Position numbers and translations under genes: made by a program
Notes under the pieces: generated by a model
Databases searched by the model: none
The model's input: only the letters and a program-made list of their open reading frames with translations
What the model was told of the DNA's origin: nothing
Assembly (NCBI GenBank): GCA_951640165.1
Contig: OX621259.1
Coordinates: 4,216,001 to 4,280,000, forward strand
Direction of reading: 5' to 3'
Origin: Pseudoips prasinana
Lineage: Eukaryota > Arthropoda > Insecta > Lepidoptera > Nolidae
DNA: 64,000 bases
Shown: positions 29,545 through 39,981 of the stretch, piece after piece
Position numbering within the stretch: position 1 is the stretch's first letter
Layout: each line of letters starts with the position of its first letter

Positions 29545-29742
29545 CATCTCATACCATGGGGGCGTAGAAATCGACCGAGGGAATACCTACCAGAGAACGG
29601 GCAGAAGCGTTTTTCTATGAACTATGACCACCAAACTGCGATCGACTGCCAAGCGTGGCGCTGATGGCATACCCCCACCCCATTCTTTGGGGAGGCTTTT
29701 GTTCAGCAGTGGACGTGTTTTGGCTGACATGATGATGATGAT
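29545..29742 (+). repeat. LINE 3' end with GATGATGATG tail
   Basis: Contains GAGAACGGGCAGAAGCGTTT, TGCCAAGCGTGGCGCTGATG and the end TGACATGATGATGATGATGA. Inverted relative at 36150. Confidence 0.6.
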
Positions 29743-29814
29743 GAAAGAGTATCTTAATAGTACATCATAAGCTTGATATGGTCCACATCTGGACATAAAC
29801 CTCCTCCAAAGGTT

Positions 29815-30010
29815 TCTATAACTTTACCATTTGGAGGGGTCTGCCGTAGTCACCGCGCTTGACATGTGAGTTGGAGACCGCAGTGTCGGTGGTAGCTAGT
29901 ACACAGGTGGCACTGTTGCCCGACTACCTGATCTATCCCTAAGTCACTTTTACGACACCCACGGGATGGTAGAGGGTGGCCCTGTTATTCTTTCTGGACC
30001 GGAAACGGCT
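29815..30010 (-). repeat. Dispersed repeat U2
   Basis: On the minus strand AGAATAACAGGGCCACCCTC and ACCATCCCGTGGGTGTCGTA, shared with a plus-strand copy at 34370. Likely part of a LINE 3' untranslated region. Confidence 0.6.
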
Positions 30011-30118
30011 AAATTTAGTATTCAAAAGAAATCAAGTTTTCTAAACAATTTTTATTGTAATTGTTACAAAGTCGTGCTGTTGAGGAAATGTGCCCATCAT
30101 ATTTAATATTTTGTTTAT

Positions 30119-30430
30119 TGGTCGGCCTCGTTAGTCTAGTGGTATCGTGTTCAACCGCAGATGATGAGGTCGTAGGATCAAATCCCGGGTCAGGCAAAAA
30201 TCTGATTTTAGGATCCCAAAATCTTTTTCTGCTAGTAAATTTCTCAGCATCAACCCGAATTAAGAGAGTTGGCGGTATGACATCGGTCTTGTAACTGAGA
30301 TCTTTTGCAATCCTGTTGCTAGTGGTCCCATCGGACCATTTGAGTGATGGAATAGAAATTTCCACTGTGTTTGCGCACATACTACTACGTGCAGTATAAT
30401 ATATACTATGTCCCGATGACATTGATGACA
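30119..30430 (+). mobile_element. tRNA-derived SINE, family A
   Basis: A clear head: GTTAGTCTAGTGGTATCGTG (A box) and GGATCAAATCCCGGG (B box). Part of the body is deleted after TTGGCGGTATGACATCGG. Confidence 0.75.
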
Positions 30431-30535
30431 TTGTTATCATTATTATTAAAAAAATTTGCTTGCCATGTAGGTACATGTTTGAAAAATATTATGACCGTAT
30501 AAAGACGTTTAGCCAACACTGTAAATAATAGAAAT

Positions 30536-30752
30536 AATAATGTCCTCCTAACCGAATTTCGGCCAAAGAATCGCGAATCGGTCGGAACTGGAAGGCGTAG
30601 GGTAGGCCCCGTACAAGGTGGACCGACGATCTTGCAAGGGTCACGGAAAGCCGCTGGAAGCGGACAGCGCAGGACCGGCCATTGTGGAGATCCTTGGGGT
30701 AGGCCTTTATGTAACAGTGGTCGTCTTTCAGCTGATATAATGATGATAATTA
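30536..30752 (+). repeat. SINE A end plus LINE 3' end
   Basis: A scrap of SINE A (AATGTCCTCCTAACCGAATT) is followed by the WTDDL-type LINE end (AAGGTGGACCGACGATCTTG ... CAGCTGATATAATGATGAT). Confidence 0.6.
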
Positions 30753-30753
30753 G

Positions 30754-30827
30754 AGTCATAATTAGAGTTAAAATACAAAACTAAAGTGTAGAGACTTTAG
30801 TTTTGTATTTTAACTCTAATTATGACT
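30754..30827. repeat. Perfect 34-bp inverted repeat
   Basis: Arms 30754-30787 and 30794-30827 are exact reverse complements with a 6-base centre GTAGAG. Not repeated elsewhere in the window. It sits directly at the LINE tail. Confidence 0.9.
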
Positions 30828-31101
30828 TCAACATAGGAAAGTCCCTCAAGCTCGAATAAGTTGTACAATTGGACGGTTTAATTTTAATGATTTCCTTTGT
30901 CGAGAAACTGGATACCAGTATCTCTTTACCTACATTGTAAGGATTCTTACTTTTCACCGTTTTATTCTCCTTTCTCGTTTCATCGAGTTAGTGCGCCACT
31001 ATTATAAAAATGTTATTGTTAGTTATTCCATGCTGTGTTTTACTATTTTTCTTTAGCGTTTTTAATTAAAAACGACTTTATTTCTAAAAACAAAGTTGTG
31101 A
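30828..31101. other. No feature recognised
   Basis: AT-rich, no supported gene. Confidence 0.4.
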
Positions 31102-31248
31102 AGACGGCAGCACATCCAGCGGGTAGCTGGATGTGCTGGCATCTGTCAAATTTCTTTTATAGATTTTCAACTTTATCACAAAAGCATAAGGGTCACTTTC
31201 AATTGGGGAAATTTGACAGATTGGGGTAGCTTGATTTGCTGGCGTCTG
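31102..31248. mobile_element. MITE, CAGACGCC family, rearranged
   Basis: Same ends and centre as 8621. Near the left end, a second inverted copy of the terminal repeat (GCACATCCAGCGGGTAGCTG) gives an extra fold-back. The outer left end is eroded. Confidence 0.7.
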
Positions 31249-31371
31249 TACGCTTCGGTCTTAATGAAATTTATAGCCATTTGTTTGCGTGGCCAGAACA
31301 TAGAGCTGAAGAAACCAGACAACTGAGAAACATACTTATATATTTCTAAATACCAGTTACCACGAGATCAA

Positions 31372-31500
31372 CACTCTAGTGGTGACTGCTAAGCCAGAGA
31401 TCGTGGGTTTGATCCCCACCAAAGAAAAATATTTGTGGCATGAGCACGATTATTTGTTCTGTGGCTGGGTGTCATTTATCTATGATATACAACTAATAAA
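31372..31500 (+). repeat. tRNA-derived SINE remnant
   Basis: Contains CTCTAGTGGTGACTGCTAAG (A box) and GATCGTGGGTTTGATCCCCA (B box), followed by ATATTTGTGGCATGAGCACG. Related to the copies at 50025 and 57225. Confidence 0.6.
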
Positions 31501-32078
31501 CATACTCACATTGCACATTTACACTGATAAACATACTTATATATTTATAAATATATAAGTTCTAAATTTATCAGTTGTCTGATTGCCATTGTACAGTTTT
31601 GGGATTAGATGGCAGTGTGTTAGTTTTCTCAAGATATGTATTTGTTTATTAGTGCTCATAAAATTCAAGTATTTATGCCCAGTTTTAAAGAGTCTATTAG
31701 GAATCATAGTTGTGCTGGTTACATCATCTGATTTGCTTGATGGAGACTGAATGGCTAAATGCATTGTTGGTCTTGTGGTAGCAAATTAAACCGCTGATGA
31801 TGAGATCCCCGTTCGGATAACAACTGAATTTAAATAAAATAAAGCAACCAATTACACTTTGCATTTCGAAGTGTTTCAAAACATAGGGAATAATAAATTC
31901 TCGAAATCCATGTGCTAAATTGAATTATTGACATGAATATTGAATTAAATAACAGTAAAGAAAATAAAAATAAATGGTATTTAAAAGCTGTTTGTATTAT
32001 CTTTACTAACGATGTCGGGTGTTAAAATGTGAACTTTTGTGCTTAAAAATATTAAAAAAATACGCTCATTACTACTTA
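31501..32078. other. No gene seen
   Basis: Short fold-back ATACTTATATATTTATAAAT near 31533. Frames here lack splice or homology support. Confidence 0.4.
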
Positions 32079-32330
32079 CTAGCAGTGCCCGCGGACTTCG
32101 TTCCGCGTTATAAATATTTTTGTCCCTGCCCGTTTGTCCCGCGTAATACTTCGGATCAAAAGTTCGGGATATGTTTTTTTCATAGTCTATTACACTCCAC
32201 AATAACGTAGCTTTCTATTGGTGAAATAATTTTAAAAATCGGTTCAGTAGATCCAGAGATTACCCCTTACAACGTCACAAACTCACAAACGTTACCTCTT
32301 TATTAATTAATATTTGTATAGAAGTATAGA
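32079..32330 (-). mobile_element. Non-autonomous Helitron, family B
   Basis: Second family B copy. On the plus strand it begins CTAGCAGTGCCCGCGGACTT, as at 4599, and ends at GA of GTATAGA. An A precedes CTAG and a T follows GA, so the A|T target rule holds. Confidence 0.75.
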
Positions 32331-32352
32331 TTATGTATAGATTAAGTATAGA

Positions 32353-32600
32353 TTATTTTATGGGCAGTGGTTACCTCAGTGTCAGAGTTGATCAGTCCGC
32401 CTAATAGGCCTCCGACATGGCTTACCGACTGTTGTCTAATGACTATAACCGGGACCGATAGCTTAACGTGCCCACTGAAACACGGAGACGCTTAGAAATA
32501 AACCACTTTGGCGGTCACCCATCTATGGACTGAAAGCGAGCCTAGTTACTTAACCTTGCCGATCGCTTACGGACCGGTGAGAGCATCTACCTATGATGCT
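32353..32600 (-). mobile_element. 5S-derived SINE, near full length
   Basis: The minus-strand head has GGTAAGTAACTAGGCTCGC and ATGGGTGACCGCCAAAGTGG. The body continues to CTGACACTGAGGTAACCACT. One of the two best copies (with 60606). Confidence 0.75.
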
Positions 32601-32737
32601 ACCCTGCCTCACTTATTATCAAGAGATTATTAAACAGAAATGTTTTGTGCAAAAATCCTTAAATAAACACAATTATTTCAGAATTAGCGTCAGTTTTTCA
32701 AAAAGCTATCATTGTTAGAAATATGCTCGGAGTTTCA

Positions 32738-32892
32738 GTGGGCAGGCCCCCTACAAGATGGACCGATGATCTTGTGCGGGTCGCTGGAAACTGCTGGATG
32801 CGAATAGCGCAAGACCGGCAATTGTTGAGATCTTTGGGGGAGGCCTTTGTCCAGCAGTGGACGTCTTTCGGCTGATATGATGATGATGATGT
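32738..32892 (+). repeat. LINE 3' end with GATGATGATG tail
   Basis: Runs from GCCCCCTACAAGATGGACCG to GGCTGATATGATGATGATGA. Very close to the 14915 copy, so a young family. Confidence 0.75.
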
Positions 32893-33084
32893 TAGAAATA
32901 TCGGTTGTATCTACAACAAGTAAGTGATCGACTCAGTTCTGTGTTCCGTATCATAATTGTATTTGACATACTAAACAACTTTTATTCGTCTAAAAAAGCC
33001 ACTGTCGAAATAATTTGTTATTTTTATTTATTTGGACTGCGAGTGCCAAAATCCAATCTTGTTATCCTAATTCACTTATAAATA

Positions 33085-33133
33085 ACAAAATTCAATTGAA
33101 TTGACAAATTATGTCAATTCAATTGAATTTTGT
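33085..33133. repeat. Perfect 22-bp inverted repeat
   Basis: Arms 33085-33106 and 33112-33133 around a 5-base centre. Each arm itself contains the palindrome CAATTG. Confidence 0.85.
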
Positions 33134-33594
33134 CTGAAGATTCTGAATAAAGGACGAATTATTTTCACAAAGTGAACGGCCTAATACTTTATTTCGTAGC
33201 AGCAACAATAGAATCAAAATATGAATACATAAAACAGAATTTTATGATCGACCAAACATGGATAAGTTTAGTAAGGAACATAGTTTCCATAACATATTAT
33301 AAATACTAGAAATAAACACAAACTAGTTAGATAGATGTATTTTTTATCAAAATTTCACATCGTAACATTTATTTACTTAAACTATAAGGTACAAACGGCG
33401 GTCTTATCGCTAATGAAGCAACCTCTTCCATACAACCGTAGGATGTACCAAAGCAATGCAGGGAGACAAAGTGGTAGTTGGCAGTGCATCTACTAATTTA
33501 AATTTACATGTATATTGACTTCTGTACAAATAGCTTTAGTACATACACCGAACTAAATCTGCGATCTTACATGCACTCTCAAGTTATATGGGTG
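33134..33594. other. No gene seen
   Basis: AT-rich; no recognised repeat. Confidence 0.4.
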
Positions 33595-33815
33595 GTAGAG
33601 AACCTATTGAGTTTGGTCCGCCACAACTGCTTAGTTGGGCCGCATCGGTATGGGTATTAGTTCAAGGGCGACCGTCATTATACACAAAAGCTTCGGTCAA
33701 CAAAGTAAGGAATGGTTTATTTTCAATATCTAATATGTAAGCAATTATATTATAGAACAAATAATCTTGTGACTATTTACAAAAGCTCTTAAAAATATAT
33801 AGTAAATAAAATTAT
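33595..33815 (+). repeat. Remnant of dispersed repeat U1
   Basis: Words TATTGAGTTTGGTCCGCC and GGCGACCGTCATTATACACA correspond to the 5' part of U1, strongly diverged. Confidence 0.45.
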
Positions 33816-34089
33816 GTTAATTCAATTTAATCTAAAGAAAATGTCTTAGAAAATCTGTTTCGATGATAACAACGACTAACAAGGCAGGTTTACAAAGATA
33901 TTCACTAATTAGTGTCGTCATGTCATCCAATTAGTGGTCTGAAGACTTATTACAGCTTTTTCTGCATGTGAGTGTTCATGAATCACTATAAAACATCAGT
34001 GTACGACTAAACGTCGACAGACTGTACACCGAGGAGTCTGTACTCTTCGCCGACAGAACACGTAACCGACAATATTCATAATTATTGGT

Positions 34090-34200
34090 TTAGGTTAGGT
34101 TAGAAATGTGACCACAACGCACGAGCCGTGCGAGCGAGGCGAGCGTGCTGCGGCAGCGGACGGCGAAGTGCCAGAACCGAATCGGTCCTATATTACACTT
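34090..34200. repeat. GC-rich dispersed repeat, copy 1
   Basis: GACCACAACGCACGAGCCG and GAGGCGAGCGTGCTGCGGCA correspond to 46131-46215. Preceded in both by TTAGGTTAG. Confidence 0.55.
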
Positions 34201-34369
34201 GGTAAATGTTTCTCTCTGAGTATGAGTGAAGTGTTCTGTCGGCGAAAAGTACAGTTGAAGTAAAGTCTTGTCGGTGCACACTCATAAAACATATTGTAGC
34301 CTACATTCAGATTAAAATATTCAAATAATTTTTAATTAAGAAATGTAACTGTAAGAATATATGCAGATG

Positions 34370-34560
34370 AGCCGAGTAGTTTTCGGTCGAGAAAGAATAA
34401 CAGGGCCACCCCATACCATCCCGTGGGTCTCGTAAAAGGAAACTAAGGGACACACCAGGTAGTCGGGCAGCAGTCTCCTGTGTACTAGCTACCACCGACA
34501 CTGCGATCGCCTACTTGCATGCCAAGCGCGATGACTTCAGGAAATCTCTCCAAATGGCAA
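34370..34560 (+). repeat. Dispersed repeat U2
   Basis: AAGAATAACAGGGCCACCCC and ACCATCCCGTGGGTCTCGTA. Inverted relative of 29815. Confidence 0.6.
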
Positions 34561-35478
34561 CGTTATAAAAACCTTAGGAGGCAACCTATGTCCAACAATG
34601 GACGATATATGGTTGAAGAAGAGAAAAAGAAGCCTAGTGGAACACCGTTAGACTGTGGAGACAAAGGTCTCGAATTCAAACCCAAGGCGCATACCACTGG
34701 CTTTTAGAGAGCGTGTCCGACGAGTCCTAAGGCGACTCGCTCGTGACGGCCCGGGAGGAAAATTTCTAGCGTGCGTCGTTGCGATCATAAGAAGACTGGG
34801 CCTTTGGGTGGCGCCTCATAAGACCGATGTGATATGGTCCCACTGTATACGCCGTAAGCTTGATACTATGTTACGTTGTGCGTAGGTGACGCAGAAGTAA
34901 GGGTGGAGCGTAACACATACCTACTACATCATCCTAAACTTATGCGGCGGAAATGCTAGTCAAAGCTTCAATGTCCAGTAGCTAATTAAAATTAGATATC
35001 TTAGGAAAGAACATTAAATTGCAAATAACAAAACAGGTTTCGATATTTGTAAGAGGAAGAAAGGTAACAATGTTTTATATAGAACAGTTTTTCTAAATTT
35101 TCATAAACCCTTTCAGTTATATAAAAAAACTAACCGAACACGCCTAAAAGCTAAGGCCCGACTTGCATTGGACGTTTTTAACAATTTTTTAGATAGGGAT
35201 GTAGAAAAATAACAATAATTTTTGAAGATAAGATACATAATTTTGTTTTTGTTACGCATCTTTACTTTTCTACTAATAAAATGCCCATAAACATACTTAT
35301 TAGTTTTACTCAAAATTTTTGTAAGTAATATTATGAATTCTCTTTAACTGTCTCCTGACAATCCTTAAATCGGTACCCAAAGGACTTGTAAATCAGTAAG
35401 CCTATCTCATATGAGGATGTTATGGTAGTCAAATAGAATATTATATGAAACATAGATTCACAAGGTATGTTTTTTCAG
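34561..35478. other. No supported gene
   Basis: Open frames near 34.5-34.9 kb overlap in several frames and have neither splice context nor family resemblance. The rest is AT-rich. Confidence 0.4.
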
Positions 35479-35569
35479 AGAGAACAAATCCCCGGAGCTA
35501 ATAATACGAAGGGTACTACTGTTGAGCAGATATTCAAGTCTGAGGATGAAGCGAGAAAGATTGTGAGAG
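35479..35569 (+). CDS. Candidate exon 1 of a transposon-filled host gene
   Basis: A strong acceptor (TATGTTTTTTCAG) and a consensus donor (AGAG|GTAAGTACC) enclose 91 bases. One frame is open, starting at phase 0 and ending at phase 1: REQIPGANNTKG, then VEQIFKSEDEARKIVR. Phase 1 fits the candidate exons at 44828 and 47648. I do not recognise the peptide. An initiator exon must lie upstream, and I have not found it in this window. Confidence 0.5.
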
Positions 35570-35589
35570 GTAAGTACCGACGAGATATT

Positions 35590-35700
35590 TTTAGGGTTCC
35601 GTGCCCAAAGGGTAAAACGGGACCCTATTACTAAGACTGCGCTGTCTGTATGTCACCAGGCTGTATCTCATGAACCGTGATAGTTAGACAGTTGAAATTT
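35590..35700 (+). repeat. Dispersed repeat, GGTTCCGTGCCCAAAGGG family
   Basis: GGTTCCGTGCCCAAAGGGTA and AACGGGACCCTATTACTAAG are typical of a common lepidopteran retroelement end. It starts about 20 bases after the exon donor, inside the intron. Confidence 0.55.
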
Positions 35701-35775
35701 TAACAGATTATGTACATATTTCTGTTGCCGCTATAACTCTAATGCTCGCTAAACGATACTTACAATTGCAAAGGG

Positions 35776-36037
35776 TTAAGCATAATTCAACTCCGACATT
35801 TTAACTCGTCTACAACTAAACACCTTTTTTATCGACATAAAATTGCTATACTGTAATCGACTCAAAGTATTTGTAACAGAGTCTAAAAAGTTTTGTAGTA
35901 ATATGATGCAAATTCTCACAATTAGCAGTTGACTGATGCAATTATTCAAGTATTTTGGAAGGTTCCGATTTGCATCATTAGCCGTCAAAGCGTTAACAAG
36001 TTCGTCAGATGTAATATATATGTACCATATTTGACTA
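35776..36037 (-). CDS. Candidate minus-strand exon, unknown
   Basis: The minus strand is open for 86 codons to TAA at 35776. It starts after a good acceptor (AGTTCTTACCTTTAG, ending 36038). It could instead be spliced at AAAAAG|GTGTTT near 35825, which keeps phase 0 and would suit the candidate exon at 29344. The peptide is Leu/Ile-rich in the middle (ISQLLIVRICIILLQNFLD). No family recognised. It lies in the intron of the plus-strand candidate gene. Confidence 0.3.
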
Positions 36038-36149
36038 AAGGTAAGAACTTCGAGACTAATGAGAGTTATTCATAAATGTTGATCTTTAATAACTCATGAG
36101 CATTTTAATAGGTGTATCATAAAAACCGGTATATTAAAATGATTTGTCA

Positions 36150-36335
36150 GCATATTACGCCCACTGCTAGACAAAATCCTCACCAAAGAATGGAGAATAT
36201 GCCATAATCGCCACGCTTGGCAGACGGTTTGGCGATCGCAGTTAGATGGTCATAGTTCACAGAAAAACGCCTCTACCCATTCTCTGGTAGGTATCTCTCT
36301 GGTAGGCCCCCCACGGGATGGAATGAAGGGATGAT
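36150..36335 (-). repeat. LINE 3' end
   Basis: Minus-strand relative of 29545: CTGCCAAGCGTGGCGATTAT and CCAGAGAATGGGTAGAGGCG. The tail is lost. Confidence 0.55.
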
Positions 36336-36643
36336 ATTCTATGCCATCATTACATAGCACCTAATTATGTAACTTGTTCCAATCGTCACGATTCATAAGA
36401 CAATGTCCTTACTTAGTAAACTTAGAGTGCTTTAGGTTTTGTAACAGTTGAATGTTTGTTCTGACCTACTTGTTAAACTGCGCTGAGTGCAGAGTTACCA
36501 ACTATTCAACTCAATCTCATTTAAATGGACTTCATTATTGCTATCAAGCGGTAATTGAGACGGGGGTAAGTGAGCTTAATTGATGTTCCATTTTACGATA
36601 GCTAAGAGACCATCGTTTTGACTCTTAGTTCATATATTTATTA
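36336..36643. other. No feature recognised
   Basis: AT-rich; no supported gene. Confidence 0.4.
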
Positions 36644-36836
36644 CTAGCTGTGCCCCGCGGTTTTACCCGCGTAAAACTTTATAAATTATAACCTATGTGT
36701 TAATCTAGGGTATCAGCTAAGTCCATACCAAATTTGATTAAAATCGCTTCAGCCGTTTAGGCGTGAAGAAGTAACAAACATACACACTCACACAGTCACA
36801 CACTCACAAACTTTCGCCTTTATAATATTAGTAAGA
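36644..36836 (-). mobile_element. Non-autonomous Helitron, family A
   Basis: On the plus strand it begins CTAGCTGTGCCCCGCGG, preceded by A, and ends at GA of TAGTAAGA followed by T. The A|T rule holds. CACTCACACAGTCACACACT is a short internal expansion. Confidence 0.8.
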
Positions 36837-36949
36837 TATTACTTAGTCGTATAAATACATTTCTCTTTGAGGAAATTAAACAAACTCTTCCTAAATTGAA
36901 GTATGGACATTTTTTATATGTAAGGGTAGGTTATTATTATTATTATTTT

Positions 36950-37076
36950 GTTTGCGAAAATACAGAGGCACTTTATTCCATCACTCTCAGGATCCAATGA
37001 GACGACTAGTGATACAACCGGAAAGAGGTTAGATATAGGACCAATGGCTTCACGTATTTTCTGAGGCATGGAGCTG
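36950..37076 (-). mobile_element. tRNA-derived SINE, family A, fragment
   Basis: The minus strand contains GTTGTATCACTAGTCGTCTC and GATGGAATAAAGTGCC. Only the centre of the family. Confidence 0.6.
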
Positions 37077-37093
37077 TAAATAATAATAATAAT

Positions 37094-37290
37094 AATATCC
37101 TGGGACGTTATTTACAGACGGCCATCTGATCCCAAACTAAGCAGAGCTTGTACTATGGAAACCAGATAACTGATATAAAAATACTTGCTTTTCACGCCAG
37201 AGGTCGTGATTCCCACCCAGGACAGATTTGTGTGTATGAACCTGTCTGTTTGGCCTGAGTCTGGGTGTAATTTATCTATATAAGTATGTA
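37094..37290. mobile_element. Two SINE B pieces head to head
   Basis: 37094-37178 is the 3' part of SINE B on the minus strand (ATCCCAAACTAAGCAGAGCT of its complement on plus). 37179-37290 is the 5' part on the plus strand (CTTTTCACGCCAGAGGTCGT). Together they look like an inversion inside one SINE. Confidence 0.65.
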
Positions 37291-37445
37291 TTAGGCGAAA
37301 GTTTCTGAGTGTGTTTGTTACTTCTTCACGCGTAAACGACTGGAGCGATTTAAAAAAAAATGCTATGGTGTTAGCTGACCCCATGCATTAACACATAGGC
37401 TACAATTTCTAAAATTTAACGCGGGTAGAACCGCGGCACAGCTAG
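37291..37445 (+). mobile_element. Non-autonomous Helitron, family A, 5' truncated
   Basis: Begins inside the family at GGCGAAAGTTTCTGAGTGTG and ends CACAGCTAG before T. The first bases are replaced by the SINE B junction. Confidence 0.65.
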
Positions 37446-37699
37446 TTAAATTATAAGTTGTATCCGGCTTTAAGGATTAGTGGCTTAACATTACTAAAAT
37501 ATTCAATCCCATTCCAAATGACAACCAATCAAACACGTACGGAGCTAAGCCAAGATCGACCCATTTCATTCGGGATATAACCTACATGTCTGTATTGATA
37601 TTAATTATTTCCAAGAGTCATTTTAAATTTCAATTTGCTTTTACATAGAGAATACAGTTTAACAGAGAAAACTATACTGTTTCTTTTAAGCGTATATAT

Positions 37700-37795
37700 C
37701 ATAATCATCATATCAGCCCAAAAGACGCCCCCTGCTAGACAATAGCCTTTCCAAAAGATCTCTACAATTTCCGGTCTTCCCGCATCGAGCCAGAT
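37700..37795 (-). repeat. LINE 3' end, short
   Basis: The plus strand shows ATCATCATATCAGCCCAAAA and AAAAGATCTCTACAATTTCC, the reverse of the ATGATG-tailed LINE end. Confidence 0.6.
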
Positions 37796-38109
37796 AAACT
37801 TATATTTTTAAGCCCTTACCGTTTTGCCCGTAAATTCATGATGGTAGGGAATTTGAAGTTAAGGTTTCTATTGCAAAAATACGACGGGACGCCCGAAACA
37901 CTGTAAAATATCAACTAACCAGAGTCATACTTCGTTTAAGACATATTTTACTTAACAAACTTGGACACTTGAAGAGCAAATTTATGTCTCAATCTAATAA
38001 AAAAACTTGAACAGCCAATGCCACGATAGTGGGCATATGCTTCACGAAAACCATCCTCATTGCCTACATAATAGTAATAAAATGTGGCCAATTGAATACT
38101 GATAGAATG
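37796..38109. other. No feature recognised
   Basis: AT-rich; no supported gene. Confidence 0.4.
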
Positions 38110-38500
38110 TCACCAATTTAAATGAAGATTAGCTAACTCAACCCAAATAGCAATGGAGAAGGCTATGCTTGGCGTTTCCCTGCGAGATCGAATCAGAAAT
38201 GCTGAGATCCGCTGGCGAACTAAAGTCACCGACATAGCCCGAAGAATTGCTAAGCTGAAGTGGCAGTGGGCAAGGCAACTAGCTCGAAGAACCGAGGGTC
38301 GCTGGGGCAAAATTGTTCTCCAGTGGCGACTACGAACCGGAAGGCGCAACGTTGGCAAGCCCCCTACAAGATGGACCGATGATCTTGCGAGAGTCATTGG
38401 AATCCGCTGGATGCGGGTAGCACAAGACCAGCAATTGTGGAGATCTTTGGGCTTTTGTTCAGCTGTGAGCGTTTTTCGGCTGATATGATGATGACGATGA
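38110..38500 (+). pseudogene. C-terminus of LINE reverse transcriptase protein
   Basis: A frame of about 110 codons (38153-38488). It encodes the C-terminal part of a LINE ORF2, including LRDRIRNAEIRWRTK, WQWARQLARRTEGRW and PPTRWTDDLARVIG. The frame shifts near QQLWRSL, and the 3' end GGCTGATATGATGATGACGA follows. It is the longest coding remnant of the ATGATG-tailed family here. The next LINE starts immediately downstream. Confidence 0.7.
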
Positions 38501-38892
38501 AGTTACTCAGAAAGATGAACATACTTTGTTTTTTTTTTTTTTTTTTTTTTCGCGTCGCGCGTCGCGTTCGCTACGTGCGGTGTACGGAACGCTCACGATA
38601 TTTATGTTTTTTAATTGATAATATTGAACTGTGGGTACTAAAAATGGATATAAAGTGGACTTCTTAAATAGATGCACCCATATAATATGGAGTACAGTGT
38701 TTAAACAGTGAATCTATTGAGTTTATGAAACATTTAAAGTGTAAACAAGTGTTCCAATAAACTTTGTGTGTGACGGCGCGTCGCGAAGCATTCAGTTCGC
38801 ATCGCGCTCTTTCGCTCCTACAAGTCTGATTCGCTCTGTCTCTGTCATATCGGGTGGCCATCGTGTGTCCTCGCGTCGCATCGAAATTCAAA

Positions 38893-39981
38893 ATGAATTG
38901 CATTATTTGTTGCAAAAAGATTGAATTAGGAGAATTACTCAGATGTACCGGATGTAAAGAAGAATTCCATTATAGATGCTTAAATATTACTTCGGCCCAG
39001 TTTAGGGAAGGACAAGTACAAATGAAGAAGAGCTATAAATGCGATTCGTGTTTAAATGTAACCCAGCGAATTCGGGTTACTTATGACACTCCGGTTCGAT
39101 CCAGAGTGACGGAGAAGGAAGAATCTTCTACTTTTAAGAAGTGTAGTGGCTTTGAGATTCCATCTAATTCATTAACCTCGCCCATGTCGGTGAATATGGA
39201 GGCGATCATCGAACAGATTAACAACGTCATAGTGGCCAAATTTACTGATTTTGAATTTAAAATATTGGAAAAAATTAATGGATGTATGACCGTATTATCC
39301 GAGGAAAACAGTAAACTAAGAGAACAATTAAATGCAGCCAATAAAAAGTGTATATCTTATGAGATAGAAATTTTGTTATTAAAAACCGAAAAACCTAAGT
39401 CTAAGAACACAGGTAACGGTAATATTAGAAACCCATCGGTACCAGTGTCTTCTGATACCCAAACCCCAAACACGGGAAACACTGAACCACGTGATGTCAG
39501 TTGTCAGCCGACACGGAGCGCGGTTGAACAGCGGCTTGCGCCCGAGTCTAAAACCTACGCGGCGAGGGCCATGAAACCAGCGTTGGAAACTAAAACTACC
39601 TACGTTGATAATGTCGACACAAATCCATGGATAGAAGTTAAACGAAAAAATCCTATAAAGAAAGGTGGAAACAACTCGATAGTAGCATTAAAGGCAGTAG
39701 AACGAAGTAAATTCTTACACGTTTGGAGATTGGATAAATCCACCACGCCCGATAGTTTGAAGTCATATATTAAAAGTATATTAGGAAGTGACTGCGAAAT
39801 TATTATTGAGCAACTAAAACCTAAAACTGAAAGAGACTACGCATCTTTTAGGATTGGTGTCAATGTAAGCAACTTTGAAAAATTGTGTGATCCCGATATA
39901 TGGCCACTAAACACAGAATTTAGTGAATGGGTATGGTTATTTCGTCGCTCAACCAAATATAATAAAACACAAGCCCCGTAG
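38893..39981 (+). CDS. LINE ORF1 protein with PHD-type zinc finger
   Basis: A 362-residue protein from the ATG at 38893 (ATTCAAAATGA context; the frame is open 13 codons further upstream without ATG). The N-terminus has a C4HC3 pattern typical of PHD fingers: CIIC, then CTGC, FHYRC and CDSC. It is followed by a coiled-coil-like stretch (EKINGCMTVLSEENSKLREQ), a polar linker and a C-terminal domain with FLHVWRLDKSTTPDSLKSYI that could be an RRM-like fold. ORF1 proteins bind LINE RNA in the cytoplasmic RNP. The PHD finger could instead read histone tails, which is inference. It overlaps ORF2 by about 59 bases. Confidence 0.8.
   Translation: MNCIICCKKIELGELLRCTGCKEEFHYRCLNITSAQFREGQVQMKKSYKCDSCLNVTQRIRVTYDTPVRSRVTEKEESSTFKKCSGFEIPSNSLTSPMSVNMEAIIEQINNVIVAKFTDFEFKILEKINGCMTVLSEENSKLREQLNAANKKCISYEIEILLLKTEKPKSKNTGNGNIRNPSVPVSSDTQTPNTGNTEPRDVSCQPTRSAVEQRLAPESKTYAARAMKPALETKTTYVDNVDTNPWIEVKRKNPIKKGGNNSIVALKAVERSKFLHVWRLDKSTTPDSLKSYIKSILGSDCEIIIEQLKPKTERDYASFRIGVNVSNFEKLCDPDIWPLNTEFSEWVWLFRRSTKYNKTQAP

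Noticed and set aside
30119..30195. tRNA gene in the head of SINE A
   Set aside because: Same reason: the tRNA-like part continues into the repeated SINE body present at many sites.
34519..34885. Host gene on the plus strand
   Set aside because: Overlapping short frames over a U2 repeat and neighbouring unique DNA; no splice context and no recognisable motif.
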